Shown piece by piece: positions 1 to 8,368 of a DNA stretch of 64,000 nucleotides; the stretch's first letter is position 1; every line of letters begins with the position of its first letter. Below the pieces are notes generated by a model. That model did not search any database. It worked only from the letters and a program-made list of their open reading frames with translations, and was not told the origin of the DNA. The position numbers and the translations under genes are program-made. The stretch is from JB111 sp049856175 (GTDB lineage Bacteria; Actinomycetota; Actinomycetes; Actinomycetales; Actinomycetaceae). The stretch covers positions 190,964 through 254,963 of the forward strand of contig NZ_JBNDNA010000004.1 in assembly GCF_049856175.1 (NCBI RefSeq). Direction: 5' to 3'.

Positions 1-328
1 CGGTCGCCGTCAGCGAACGGATCGCGGTCTCGCGGCCCGAGCCGGGGCCCTTGACGAAGACGTCGACCTTCTTCATGCCGTGCTCCTGGGCGCGGCGGGC
101 GGCCGCCTCGGCCGCGAGCTGCGCCGCGAACGGCGTGGACTTGCGGGAGCCCTTGAAGCCGACCTGGCCGGACGAGGCCCAGGCGATGACCGCACCGGAC
201 GGGTCCGTGATGGAGACGATCGTGTTGTTGAACGTCGACTTGATGAAGGCGTTGCCGGCGGAGACGTTCTTCCGCTCCTTGCGACGCGGACGGCGGGCGG
301 CCGTCGAGGTACGAGCCTTGGGAGGCAT
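1..328 (-). CDS. rpsK: 30S ribosomal protein S11 (partial, 3' end cut by window)
   Basis: S11 sits on the platform of the 30S subunit and helps form the mRNA exit region. The 109 visible codons begin MPPKARTSTAARRPRRKERK and contain the family core NTIVSITD, ASSGQVGFKGSRKSTPFA and GPGSGRE. The last few dozen residues lie left of the window. The ATG is preceded by a purine-rich stretch in the 78-base gap after rpsM. It is the last visible gene of the infA-rpmJ-rpsM-rpsK run; rpsD, rpoA and rplQ would be expected next, outside the window. Confidence 0.97.
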   Translation of the reverse strand, partial: MPPKARTSTAARRPRRKERKNVSAGNAFIKSTFNNTIVSITDPSGAVIAWASSGQVGFKGSRKSTPFAAQLAAEAAARRAQEHGMKKVDVFVKGPGSGRETAIRSLTAT

Positions 329-406
329 GGGGTCTGTCCGTTCTCGCGAGGGTGTGGGTTGATCGGTGCGGCGCTCACACCGCGTGGCGGGCGCCGGCGG
401 ATGTGG

Positions 407-781
407 CTACTTGGTCTTCTTCTTGCCGGCCACGGTCTTCTTCGGGCCCTTGCGGGTGCGCGCGTTCGTCTTGGTGCGCTGACCGCGGACGGGAAGACCG
501 CGACGGTGGCGGATGCCCTGGTAGCTCCCGATCTCGACCTTGCGACGGATGTCGGCGGCGATCTCGCGCCGCAGGTCACCCTCGATCTGATAGTTGCCCT
601 CGATGTGGTCGCGCAGTGCGACGAGGTCGGCGTCGGTCATGTCCTTGACCCGCAGGTCCGGGCTGATGCCGGTCGCCTCGAGGGTCTTGGCCGCACGGGT
701 GCGGCCGACGCCGTAGATGTAGGTGAGCGCCACTTCGAGCCGCTTCTCGCGGGGAAGATCGACGCCGGAAAGACGTGCCAA
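407..781 (-). CDS. rpsM: 30S ribosomal protein S13
   Basis: S13 is a head protein of the small subunit that contacts the P-site tRNA and bridges to the 50S subunit. The 124-residue product starts MARLSGVDLPREKR and has the helix-two-turn-helix signature YGVGRTRA. The basic C-terminal tail GQRTKTNARTRKGPKKT is the part that reaches toward tRNA. Length is normal for the family. It lies between rpmJ and rpsK, as in other actinobacteria. Confidence 0.98.
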   Translation of the reverse strand: MARLSGVDLPREKRLEVALTYIYGVGRTRAAKTLEATGISPDLRVKDMTDADLVALRDHIEGNYQIEGDLRREIAADIRRKVEIGSYQGIRHRRGLPVRGQRTKTNARTRKGPKKTVAGKKKTK

Positions 782-928
782 CTCGGGTCTCCTCGATCCG
801 GTCCGGAGGTCCGATCACCCCGACCTCCCGCCTTGTGCGGGCCCCGGCCTCCGGACCAGGGGTGGCACGCGCGCCGCGCGTGCTGTCGGAATGTCGCCGA
901 CCGGGTCGCCCGGTCGACTTCCAGGGGT

Positions 929-1042
929 TCAGCCCTGGCGCTGCTTGTGGCGAAGGTTGTCGCAGATGACCATGACGCGACCGTGGCGACGGATCACCTT
1001 GCAGTTGTCGCAGATCTTCTTGACGCTGGGCTTGACCTTCAT
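929..1042 (-). CDS. rpmJ: 50S ribosomal protein L36
   Basis: This 37-residue protein reads MKVKPSVKKICDNCKVIRRH and continues to a final HKQRQG. The CxxC pair at residues 11 and 14, Cys27 and His32 form the zinc ribbon, so this is the zinc-binding (C+) L36 and not the zinc-free paralogue used in starvation. It is too short for many ORF callers. It sits between infA and rpsM, where L36 is normally found. Confidence 0.96.
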   Translation of the reverse strand: MKVKPSVKKICDNCKVIRRHGRVMVICDNLRHKQRQG

Positions 1043-1121
1043 GGTGGTGTGTCCTTCATCGTCGCTCGCCCGCCGGCCCGGGACGGGCTCGGGCGGCGTC
1101 GACGCTCGAGATGTGGATGGG

Positions 1122-1343
1122 TTACTTGTAGCGGTAGACGATGCGGCCGCGGGTGAGGTCGTACGGGCTGAGCTCGACCACGACCCGGTCCTCGGGAAGG
1201 ATCCGGATGTAGTGCTGACGCATCTTGCCCGAGATGTGAGCCAGCACCTTGTGCCCGTTGCTCAGCTCAACCCGGAACATCGCGTTCGGGAGTGCCTCGA
1301 CGACACTGCCCTCGATCTCGATGACCCCGTCCTTCTTCGCCAT
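1122..1343 (-). CDS. infA: Translation initiation factor IF-1
   Basis: IF-1 occupies the ribosomal A site during initiation and works with IF-2 and IF-3. The 73-residue product MAKKDGVIEIEGSVVEALPN is a single S1-like OB fold ending RGRIVYRYK, the full family length. It heads the infA-rpmJ-rpsM-rpsK run. A candidate promoter lies about 85-115 bases upstream. In many relatives infA follows map directly; here a LuxR-type regulator lies between them. Confidence 0.98.
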   Translation of the reverse strand: MAKKDGVIEIEGSVVEALPNAMFRVELSNGHKVLAHISGKMRQHYIRILPEDRVVVELSPYDLTRGRIVYRYK

Positions 1344-1428
1344 GCTCTCCGCTCACGTCGTGGGTGGTGCTCCGACCGCGCCGTGCGGTCGCTCAGCCGT
1401 GCCGAGACACAGCCATGCCCAGCGGGCC

Positions 1429-1457
1429 ACTTTACGCCATGGCGCCTCGTCGCGGAA
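1429..1457 (-). promoter_or_regulatory. Candidate promoter of infA-rpmJ-rpsM-rpsK
   Basis: On the minus strand TTCCGC (1457-1452) and TAAAGT (1434-1429) are separated by 17 bases, about 85 bases before the infA start. The hexamers and spacing fit the principal sigma factor of actinobacteria. No experimental start site is known to me. Confidence 0.5.
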
Positions 1458-1543
1458 CCGGGCGTCTCGGTGAGCCAGCGCACGTGCCGAGCTCGGGTGG
1501 GGCGAGATGGGCCCGACGGGCGCGCCGCCCCGGTCCCCCGCAC

Positions 1544-1575
1544 GGGGGTGAGGGCGCGTGCGCGCCCCCACCCCC
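1544..1575. terminator. GC-rich hairpin, possible terminator
   Basis: A 15-base arm (1544-1558) pairs with 1561-1575 with one mismatch and a two-base loop. No T-run follows. It lies about 530 bases past the stop of the luxR-type gene and could end that transcript before the infA promoter. Confidence 0.4.
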
Positions 1576-1977
1576 TGGACGTCGCGGCCGGACCCGGCCC
1601 CCGCCGTGCCCGCCCCTGACGTCCGCGCACGGTTGCCGGGCCCTTCCCTTCCCCGCATCCGCAGCTGTGCGCCGGCCGGGCGTGGCCCGGCCGGGGCCCG
1701 TGACCAGCTCGATCGGATGCGCCGCGCCGTGAGGCGCCCGGGGGACGCGTCCCTCGCGCGCGGACCGCCCGATCGTGGCCCTGGTCCGGGCCCGTACCCG
1801 GATCCAATCCGTTCCGACCACGCCTGCGCAGTAGGACGAGCGCCGACACGTGCGCGCTCGGCCTCGAGAAGCGTCCACCCTGCGTCCAGGTGGGGTCCGG
1901 GCGGTGTCCAGAGGCACCGTGCCGTGAGCACCCGGGCCGGCAGCGGGCAGGGCACCGAGGCCCCACCTGCAGGCGTG

Positions 1978-2151
1978 CAGGAGCCCGAGCCGGGTCGCAC
2001 GCTCGATCGCGGCGGCCCAGCTCCTCCTGCAGGAGCCCGATCCGGGTCACGTCCTACAGGAGCCCGATCCGGGTCACGTCCTACAGGAGCCCGAACCGGG
2101 TCACGTCCTACAGGAGCCCGAGCCGGGTCGCACGCTCGATCGCGGCGGCCC
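1978..2151. repeat. Direct repeats duplicating the 3' end of the luxR-type gene
   Basis: A ~40-base sequence occurs at 1978-2018 and again at 2111-2151, where it encodes the last codons of the regulator (ATRLGLL). Between them are three tandem 27-base copies at 2030-2056, 2057-2083 and 2084-2110, differing at one base. Each 27-base unit repeats the terminal codons RLGLL-stop in variant form. The true stop codon (2108-2110) lies inside the third copy. Confidence 0.9.
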
Positions 2152-4537
2152 GGGTCGTCACCCCGAGCTTGCGGTACAGGGCCGACGTGTGGGTGCGGAT
2201 GGTCGACGGCGCGACGACGTACGTGCGGGCGATCCCTGGCACGGTGGCCCCCTTGGCGAGCTCGGTGAGGACCTCGAGCTCGCGAGCCGTCAGCCGCACC
2301 TTGTCCTCCGGGGCCGGGAACACGCCCCGGTGCTCGTGGAGCAGCGGGACGTCGAGGTCACCGAGGGCGGGCGCGGCCAGCTCGACGATGTCGTGGGCGA
2401 CGTCGGCCGGCAGCTGGAGGAACGGGCGGACGATACGGTGCTCGACGGCGAGCGCCGCGGCCTCGCGGACCGCCTCGGACAGGACGTAGATCAGTCCCGA
2501 GCGCTTCGCCGCGGCGGCACGGCCGAGCCAGAGCTCGAGGGCGTACCGGGGGGCCACCGACTCGTCGATCGTCTCGGTGCGGCGCAGCACCTCGGCCACG
2601 TCCCCGCGGGCGAGCAGCAGCCGCGTCGTGACCGGCTCCGTGAGGACCGAGGCGTACGCGCTCGTGTGCGCGGAGTCGATCCAGGACCCTGCCGCCGTGG
2701 TGTGACCGAGCGCCAGGCACAGGTCGGCGGCGCAGGCGTGCATGAGGATGCGCGCCACCGGGATCTGCGTGGCCGACCGGGCGACGACGGCGCGCTGCTC
2801 GACCTCGGCGAGCATCGGGCCCGCCTCCCCCCGCAGGAGCGCGATGCCGGTGAGGACGAGGACGATCCCGCCCTGGAGCCCGGCGTCCGAGGTCGAGTCG
2901 AGCAGCCGCCTCAGGGCGAGAGTCACGTCCTCCTCGCCGTCCGCCGGTCTCCTGGCCACCGGGCCGAGCCGGTCGAGCTCGTCGGCGATCCGGGCGAGCC
3001 AGCCGGCGACGAGCACCGACTCGGCCGTCCGGTCGTCCGGGTCCGGCCCGGCGCCCTGTTCCCGGTCCTCGCCGGACGCCGACCCGGCGCCCGGGGTCTG
3101 CTCGATGCGCTCCACCCATGCGAGCGCGTCCGCGGTGTTCCCCACGAGCGTCAGCGCGAGGGACAGTCCGGCCGCCACGGCCCGGTCCGAGGCCCACGAC
3201 GGGGTCCCGGCGTCGGCGCCGGGTCGGAACTTCAGGGCCTGGTGGGCCGCGATGGTGGCCGTGACGCCGTCCGCGGCACGCATCCGCGACACGGCCAGGA
3301 GGGCCAGGGTCTTGCGCCAGTCGAGCACGTCGATGCCGCGGGCACCCGCCGCGGGCAGCGGACCCATCGACGACGAGGGCGCGCTCGCCGGGATGCGGGC
3401 AGCCATGAACTCGGTCATCCACGACGGCGGGCCGTCGGCGCCGAGGAGCTCGCGCGCCGCGAGCAGCCGCGGGTCGTCGGCCACCTGCGAGTCCGGCGCG
3501 CGCGTCGCGACCGCGTGCAGCGCGTCCGGATGGTCACGGACGAGGAGCTCCCACTCGTCGTGCACGACCGTCCGCACGGCCTGCCAGTCGCCCGCCTCCG
3601 CCGCCAGGAGCACCACCTCCCGGACGTCCCCCTCCTGGCGCGCCCGCACGAGGAGCCGCTGCGCGACCGACCTCAGATGGTCGGGGTGCTCCTCCCGGAA
3701 CGCGCGCAGCCCGATGCGCCGGATGCCCGCGGCGAACACGAACGCGTCACCGGCGGGGCGGACGACACCCAGGCCCTCGACCCGGCGCACGACCGAGGTC
3801 GCGTCCATGCCGCCGAATAGCTCGTCCGCCACCCAGTCGGTGATCCGCTCGGGAAGCATGAGCCCTGCGTACCCGCCGGAGGTCATCGCGGAGAAGTCGG
3901 ACATCACGTGGGTCGACAACCGGGTGAGCACGTCGTAGCTCGCGGCACCCGCGCCCCCGGTCACCTCCCCGAACAGGGCCCCACGCACGAGTCCGGGCCA
4001 GCCGGCGAAGTCGTCGACCATCCGCTGCGCGCGTTCGGTGGAGAGCTCCACCCCCATGCGCCGGCCGATCTCGACCGTGCGGTCGGCGTCGATCCGCAGG
4101 TGCTGGCCGGTGATGATCACCGAGTCGGGGGCGAGCGGCGCGAGCGTGACCAGCGGACGGGAGTCCCGGCTCATGAGCACGAGGTTCGGACCGTCCCAGG
4201 CCTCGGCCGTCTCGAGCAGGACGGTGACCGCGTCGGGCTCCAGCTCGCTCAGGCTGTCGAGCACGAGGGTGGGTCGCTCGGTGGGGTCGGTCGCCACCTC
4301 GGCCAGCTGGGCGAGGTAGCTCTCCACGTCCGCCCCGGTGATCGCCCGCTCGCCGAGCGACACCCAGTGGACGGGGCCCGTGTGCCCACCGGCCCCGGAC
4401 AGCCGCGAGGCCATGAGCGAGGTCTTGCCCCAGCCGCGGGGGGCGTGGACGAGCGTGAGCGCGGGCAGCGGGTCGAGCAGTGCCGCCGCCACGGGCGGCA
4501 TCCGGTATCCGACGGATACACGGGGTATGCCGCTCAT
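2108..4537 (-). CDS. LuxR-family transcriptional regulator with N-terminal ATPase domain
   Basis: An 809-residue MalT/LAL-type regulator. An N-terminal P-loop APRGWGKTS (residues 32-40) opens a STAND-type NTPase domain. A long helical middle part, probably a TPR-like sensor, follows, and the C-terminal ~65 residues are a LuxR helix-turn-helix (LTARELEVLTELAKG ... STIRTHTSALYRKLGV). Such proteins oligomerise with ATP and an inducer to activate promoters; the signal here is unknown. The start MSGIPRVSVGY is chosen because AGGAG lies just upstream and the ATG overlaps the stop of a 34-codon leader ORF (ATGA). It interrupts the usual map-infA neighbourhood. The 3' end runs into a repeat cluster. 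Confidence 0.88.
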   Translation of the reverse strand: MSGIPRVSVGYRMPPVAAALLDPLPALTLVHAPRGWGKTSLMASRLSGAGGHTGPVHWVSLGERAITGADVESYLAQLAEVATDPTERPTLVLDSLSELEPDAVTVLLETAEAWDGPNLVLMSRDSRPLVTLAPLAPDSVIITGQHLRIDADRTVEIGRRMGVELSTERAQRMVDDFAGWPGLVRGALFGEVTGGAGAASYDVLTRLSTHVMSDFSAMTSGGYAGLMLPERITDWVADELFGGMDATSVVRRVEGLGVVRPAGDAFVFAAGIRRIGLRAFREEHPDHLRSVAQRLLVRARQEGDVREVVLLAAEAGDWQAVRTVVHDEWELLVRDHPDALHAVATRAPDSQVADDPRLLAARELLGADGPPSWMTEFMAARIPASAPSSSMGPLPAAGARGIDVLDWRKTLALLAVSRMRAADGVTATIAAHQALKFRPGADAGTPSWASDRAVAAGLSLALTLVGNTADALAWVERIEQTPGAGSASGEDREQGAGPDPDDRTAESVLVAGWLARIADELDRLGPVARRPADGEEDVTLALRRLLDSTSDAGLQGGIVLVLTGIALLRGEAGPMLAEVEQRAVVARSATQIPVARILMHACAADLCLALGHTTAAGSWIDSAHTSAYASVLTEPVTTRLLLARGDVAEVLRRTETIDESVAPRYALELWLGRAAAAKRSGLIYVLSEAVREAAALAVEHRIVRPFLQLPADVAHDIVELAAPALGDLDVPLLHEHRGVFPAPEDKVRLTARELEVLTELAKGATVPGIARTYVVAPSTIRTHTSALYRKLGVTTRAAAIERATRLGLL

Positions 4538-4638
4538 CGGCCGGCTCCTGACAGTGGACGGAACGCACCAGGGATCACGGGAGATCCCGCTGCGCGTGCG
4601 TGCGACGCGTTGATCTGCACGACGATGCGGCCTCGCAT
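4534..4638 (-). CDS. Small leader ORF translationally coupled to the LuxR-type regulator
   Basis: A 34-codon ORF beginning MRGRIVVQINASHARAAG, rich in Arg and Ala. It is preceded by GGGAGG seven bases before its ATG, a better ribosome site than that of most genes here. Its TGA overlaps the regulator's ATG in an ATGA, so ribosomes ending the leader could restart on the regulator. No homologue is recognised. It may be a leader peptide, or an N-terminal out-of-frame start with no function of its own. Confidence 0.5.
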   Translation of the reverse strand: MRGRIVVQINASHARAAGSPVIPGAFRPLSGAGR

Positions 4639-4668
4639 ACCAGTACCTCCCGGGGGTGAGGTAGCGAC

Positions 4669-4698
4669 ACCGTAGCGCTGCAGGCAACCCGATGGGAA
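4669..4698 (-). promoter_or_regulatory. Candidate promoter of leader ORF and luxR-type gene
   Basis: On the minus strand TTCCCA (4698-4693) and TACGGT (4674-4669) are 18 bases apart, ending about 30 bases before the leader ORF. The -35 match is weak. Confidence 0.35.
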
Positions 4699-4763
4699 GG
4701 AGTGACCGAAGTCGTCACACGATCTGCACCGCGCGTGCGGCGGCGTCGCGCCGTGAGGAGCTG

Positions 4764-5594
4764 CTACGCGCCCAGCGGGACGACGTCGATCCCGCGCGCG
4801 GCCAGCTCGGAGCGCCCGCCGTCCGGTGCCGTGAGCACCCATGCCCCACGCGAGTGGACTGCCACCGTGTGCTCCCAGTGCGCGGCCCGCGAGCCGTCGA
4901 GGGTGACGACGGTCCAGTCGTCGTCGAGGATCGTGTTGTCCTGCGCGCCCACCGTCAGGAGCGGCTCGACGCAGACCACGAGGCCCGGTCGGACCGGGTA
5001 GCGCGGGGCGCGGACCCGGTGGTTGACGACGTCGGGGGCCATGTGCATGGCAGTGCCGATGCCGTGGCCGATGTAGTCCTGGACCACGTCGTGGGACGTG
5101 GCGTGCTCGGCGTCGTACCCCTCGACCTCGTCCCGGACCGCGTGCCCGACGTCGGTGACATGACCACCACGTGCGATCGCCGCCACGCCGGCCCACATCG
5201 CCCGCCGCGTGGCCTCCACGAGGTGGGCGTCGCGCTCGACCGGCTCTCCCACCGTCGTCGTGAACGCGGCGTCGGCGTGCCAGCCGTCGACGACGGCGCC
5301 GGCGTCGACGGAGACGACGTCACCCGGGGCGAGCGGTCGGTCGTCGGGGATCCCGTGCACCACCCGGTCGTTGACGGACACGCAGATGTGGCGGGGAAAA
5401 CCGTGGTAGCCCAGGAAGTTCGACCTCGCCCCGTGCTCGTGCAGGACCCGTGCGGCGACGTCGTCGAGGTCCACGGGCGTGACGCCCGGCGAGACGGCCC
5501 CGCGGACGGCCTCGTGGATCGCCGCCACGACCAGGCCGGGGGTCCGCATCGACCGGATCTCGTCGTCGGTCTTGTACTCGATCTTCCCGCGCAC
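4764..5594 (-). CDS. map: Type I methionine aminopeptidase
   Basis: Removes the initiator Met from new proteins. The 276-residue product has all five metal ligands of the pita-bread fold: Asp97 (SVDAGA), Asp108 (WHADA), His177 (GHGIG), Glu210 (VEPLL) and Glu241 (WEHT), plus substrate-contacting His80. The start is a GTG 10 bases after the adk stop, with GAGGGG upstream. secY, adk and map form one tight unit, the usual actinobacterial order. Confidence 0.96.
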   Translation of the reverse strand: MRGKIEYKTDDEIRSMRTPGLVVAAIHEAVRGAVSPGVTPVDLDDVAARVLHEHGARSNFLGYHGFPRHICVSVNDRVVHGIPDDRPLAPGDVVSVDAGAVVDGWHADAAFTTTVGEPVERDAHLVEATRRAMWAGVAAIARGGHVTDVGHAVRDEVEGYDAEHATSHDVVQDYIGHGIGTAMHMAPDVVNHRVRAPRYPVRPGLVVCVEPLLTVGAQDNTILDDDWTVVTLDGSRAAHWEHTVAVHSRGAWVLTAPDGGRSELAARGIDVVPLGA

Positions 5595-5604
5595 CCGACG
5601 CCCC

Positions 5605-6180
5605 TCAGCCGGCCGGGGGCAGCGCGGCCAGGAGCCGCTCGGTCACGCTCTCGATGTCCCCCATGCCGTCGACCTGCACGAGCAGACCACGGTCGGCGTA
5701 GAGCCGGGCCAGGGGCGCCGTCTGCTCGGCGTACACCTCGAGCCGGCGGCGGATGACGACCTCCGTGTCGTCCGCGCGCCCCTGCTCCTTCGCGCGCTGC
5801 AGGAGGCGGCCCACGACCTCGTCGGTCTCGGCGGTGAGCTCGACGACCACATCGAGGCCCGAGCCGTCGGCGCTCAGCATGTCGTCGAGCTCGGCGACCT
5901 GGTCCGCGGTGCGGGGGTAGCCGTCGAGCAGGAAGCCGGCCGCCGCGTCCTCCTCCGCGAGCCTGTCGCGGACCATCGCGTTGGTCACCTCGTCGGGGAC
6001 GTACTCCCCCGCGTCCATGTACCGCTGGGCGCGACGCCCGAGCTCGGTCTTCTGGGCCACGTTCTGCCGGAAGATGTCGCCCGTCGAGATCGCCGGGACG
6101 CCGAGCGCGTCCGAGATCCGACCGGCCTGGGTGCCCTTTCCCGCTCCGGGCGGGCCGAGGAGGACGAGTCGTGAGGTCAT
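5605..6180 (-). CDS. adk: Adenylate kinase
   Basis: Converts ATP + AMP to two ADP. The 191-residue product has the P-loop GPPGAGKGT at residues 9-17, the AMP-binding STGDIFR, and DGYPRT. The LID is the short type (GRADDT) without zinc cysteines, as in actinobacteria. Its ATG overlaps the secY stop (ATGA), indicating coupled translation with the translocase gene. Confidence 0.97.
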   Translation of the reverse strand: MTSRLVLLGPPGAGKGTQAGRISDALGVPAISTGDIFRQNVAQKTELGRRAQRYMDAGEYVPDEVTNAMVRDRLAEEDAAAGFLLDGYPRTADQVAELDDMLSADGSGLDVVVELTAETDEVVGRLLQRAKEQGRADDTEVVIRRRLEVYAEQTAPLARLYADRGLLVQVDGMGDIESVTERLLAALPPAG

Positions 6181-7463
6181 CGCAGGAACCCTTCGTAGTG
6201 GTGCTGCTGGAGCTGGGAGTTGATCTCCTTGACGGTCTGCAGGCCGACGCCGACCACGATGATGATCGAGGTCCCGCCGAACGGCAGCTGGGTGACGTTC
6301 ATGGCGGCGAGCGCGATGGTCGGGATGAGTGCGACGATCGTGAGGTAGATGGCGCCGACGGTCGTGATGCGAGTGGTGACGTAGCGCAGGTACTCCGCCG
6401 TCGGACGACCGGCGCGGATGCCCGGGATGAAGCCACCCGCACGCTTCATGTTGTCCGAGATCTCGTCGGGGTTGAACGTGATCGACGTGTAGAAGAACGC
6501 GAAGAACAGGATCATCGCGGCCATGAGGATCATGTAGCCGGCGCTCTGCGGGGAGAAGTTGACCATCACCCACTGGACCCAGCCCTCGTTCGGGTCGCCG
6601 AACTGCGAGGCCATCGTCGGCAGCATGAGGATCGAGGACGCGAAGATGACCGGGATGACGTTGGCCATGTTGATCTTCAGCGGGATGTAGGTGGACGAGC
6701 CGCCGTAGGTCCGGCGCCCCACCATCCGCTTGGCGTACTGCACGGGGATGCGTCGCTGGCTCTGCTCGACGAACACGATGACGAGGGTGATGACGAGCAG
6801 CAGGCCGACGATGAGGGCGAAGCGACCGGCGCCGCCGTCGCCGCGGCCCACCGTGAGCATGGCCGACGGGAACGACGCGGCGATCGAGACGAAGATGAGC
6901 AGCGACATGCCGTTGCCGACGCCGCGCTCCGTGATCAGCTCGCCGAACCACATGATGAGGACCGTGCCCGCGGTCAGCGAGATGACGGTGACGAGCAGGG
7001 AGACCGGCGAGGTGTCCGGGATCGGGTCGACGGGGCAGCCGGGGAACAGGCCGTTGTTGGCGACGGTGACGATGACGGCGGACTGCAGGACCGCGAGGCC
7101 GACCGTGAGGTAGCGCGTGTACTGGGTGAGCTTCGCCTGTCCCGACGAGCCCTCCTTGTGGAGCTCCTCGAACCGCGGGATCACCACGCGCATGAGCTGC
7201 GTGATGATGCTGGCGGTGATGTACGGCATGACGCCGAGCGCGAAGACCGACAGCTGCAGCAGGGCCCCTCCGGAGAAGAGGTTGATCATGCCCATGAGGT
7301 CGTTCTGCTGCGTCGCACCGAGACACTGCTGCACGTTCGGATAGCTCACGCCGACGGCCGGCACGAACGCACCGATCCGGTAGATCGCGATGATCCCCAG
7401 CGTGAACAGCAGCTTGCGCCGTAGGTCCGGAGTCCGGAACGCCTGGAGGAATGCGCTCAGCAC
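6177..7463 (-). CDS. secY: Preprotein translocase subunit SecY
   Basis: The 428-residue channel subunit of the Sec translocase in the cytoplasmic membrane; it partners with SecE, encoded at 34080-34331. The N-terminus MLSAFLQAFRTPDLRRKLLFT precedes about ten hydrophobic segments. The cytoplasmic loop FVEQSQRRIPVQYAKR is the SecA and ribosome contact region. The GTG start has AGGAG 10 bases upstream. A new promoter, separate from the spc ribosomal operon, seems to drive secY-adk-map. Confidence 0.97.
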   Translation of the reverse strand: MLSAFLQAFRTPDLRRKLLFTLGIIAIYRIGAFVPAVGVSYPNVQQCLGATQQNDLMGMINLFSGGALLQLSVFALGVMPYITASIITQLMRVVIPRFEELHKEGSSGQAKLTQYTRYLTVGLAVLQSAVIVTVANNGLFPGCPVDPIPDTSPVSLLVTVISLTAGTVLIMWFGELITERGVGNGMSLLIFVSIAASFPSAMLTVGRGDGGAGRFALIVGLLLVITLVIVFVEQSQRRIPVQYAKRMVGRRTYGGSSTYIPLKINMANVIPVIFASSILMLPTMASQFGDPNEGWVQWVMVNFSPQSAGYMILMAAMILFFAFFYTSITFNPDEISDNMKRAGGFIPGIRAGRPTAEYLRYVTTRITTVGAIYLTIVALIPTIALAAMNVTQLPFGGTSIIIVVGVGLQTVKEINSQLQQHHYEGFLR

Positions 7464-7541
7464 CTAGTTCGTCTCCTGATCATGATCGTCGACCGGTTGC
7501 GCGAGGGGCGCACGGTCCTCGGCGCACGCGGCGCCTGGGTC

Positions 7542-7547
7542 ACCCTA
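7542..7547 (-). promoter_or_regulatory. Candidate -10 element of the secY-adk-map unit
   Basis: TAGGGT on the minus strand, about 80 bases before the secY start and downstream of the rplO terminator. It is preceded by CAGG as an extended -10; the -35 region has no clear match. Confidence 0.35.
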
Positions 7548-7660
7548 CCTGCCGGTCCGGCAAGGGTCGGAGGGCTGCGCGGCGGGCGGACGTGACGTAG
7601 GTCCCGCCGCTGCCCGGATCGCGTCGTCGGGCCCGGTCGCACGGCGGGCCACGGACGGCG

Positions 7661-7693
7661 GAAGGGCGGCCCGGCTGAGCCGGACCGCCCTTC
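7661..7693 (-). terminator. Terminator of the spc ribosomal operon
   Basis: Arms GAAGGGCGGCCCGGCT and its near-complement form a stem of about 15 pairs with one G-T pair, 20 bases past the rplO stop. No T-run follows, as is common in high-GC actinobacteria. Confidence 0.7.
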
Positions 7694-7712
7694 GGCTACG
7701 CGCGGGTGGTGG

Positions 7713-8183
7713 TCACGCGGTCGTGACCGTACCGCCCGCAGCCTCGATCTTCTGGCGCGCGGACGCCGAGGCCTTGTCGACGCTCAGCGTGAGGGCGACC
7801 GACAGCTCGCCGTCGCCGAGCACCTTGACCGGGTGGCCCTTGCGCACCAGGCCCTTGGCCACGAGCTCCTCGACGCCGACCGTGCCGCCCTCGGGGAACT
7901 GCTCGCCCAGCGCGTCCAGGTTGACGACCTGGTACTCGACGCGGAACGGGTTCTTGAAGCCCCGCATCTTGGGCAGCCGCATGTGCAGCGGCGTCTGCCC
8001 GCCCTCGAAACCGGCGGGCACCTGGTAGCGCGCGCCCGTGCCCTTGGTACCGCGGCCGGCGGTCTTGCCGCCCTTTCCGCTCTCACCACGACCGACTCGC
8101 GTGCGTGCGGTCCTGGCGCCGGGTGCCGGGCGCAGGTGGTGGACCTTGATCGGACGCGAGGCGCCCGTCGTCTCCTCCGACAT
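7713..8183 (-). CDS. rplO: 50S ribosomal protein L15
   Basis: L15 binds 23S rRNA late in 50S assembly. The 156-residue product has the glycine-rich N-terminal arm RVGRGESGKGGKTAGRGTKG and the core FEGGQTPLHMRLPK. The ATG lies three bases after the rpmD stop. It is the last gene of the spc cluster here, since a hairpin follows and secY has its own upstream gap. Confidence 0.97.
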   Translation of the reverse strand: MSEETTGASRPIKVHHLRPAPGARTARTRVGRGESGKGGKTAGRGTKGTGARYQVPAGFEGGQTPLHMRLPKMRGFKNPFRVEYQVVNLDALGEQFPEGGTVGVEELVAKGLVRKGHPVKVLGDGELSVALTLSVDKASASARQKIEAAGGTVTTA

Positions 8184-8185
8184 GG

Positions 8186-8368
8186 TCAGTCGACCTCCTC
8201 GACGGCGACGAGGTGCGCCACCGTGCTGATCATCCCGCGGACCTCCGGTCGGTCCTCGCGCACGACCGTGTGGCCGATCCTGCGCAGGCCGAGGCTCCGC
8301 AGCGTGTCCTTCTGGGACTGCTTGCCACCGATGGTGGACTTCGTCTGGGTCACCTTGAGCTGGGTCAT
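8186..8368 (-). CDS. rpmD: 50S ribosomal protein L30
   Basis: A 60-residue small subunit protein of the 50S particle, starting MTQLKVTQTKSTIGGKQSQK with the family core LGLRRIGHTVV. Its ATG overlaps the rpsE stop by one base (TGATG), so translation is likely coupled. Confidence 0.95.
   Translation of the reverse strand: MTQLKVTQTKSTIGGKQSQKDTLRSLGLRRIGHTVVREDRPEVRGMISTVAHLVAVEEVD

Larger units (their letters stand above)
1344..2107. other. Gene-free stretch between luxR-type gene and infA
   Basis: This 764-base gap holds three things I can support. One is the infA promoter candidate at 1429-1457. The second is a strong inverted repeat at 1544-1575. The third is a cluster of direct repeats at 1978-2151 that runs into the end of the upstream gene. 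Open frames here look like GC-rich chance frames: they lack conserved motifs and ribosome sites. I see no further gene. Confidence 0.6.

Noticed and set aside
1344..2107. Open frames of 120-300 codons in the gap between infA and the regulator
   Set aside because: They overlap one another on both strands, lack ribosome sites and have the Arg/Pro/Gly composition of GC-rich chance frames.
1978..2151. A possible CRISPR array from regular short repeats
   Set aside because: The units are contiguous without unique spacers, and they derive from the end of a gene.
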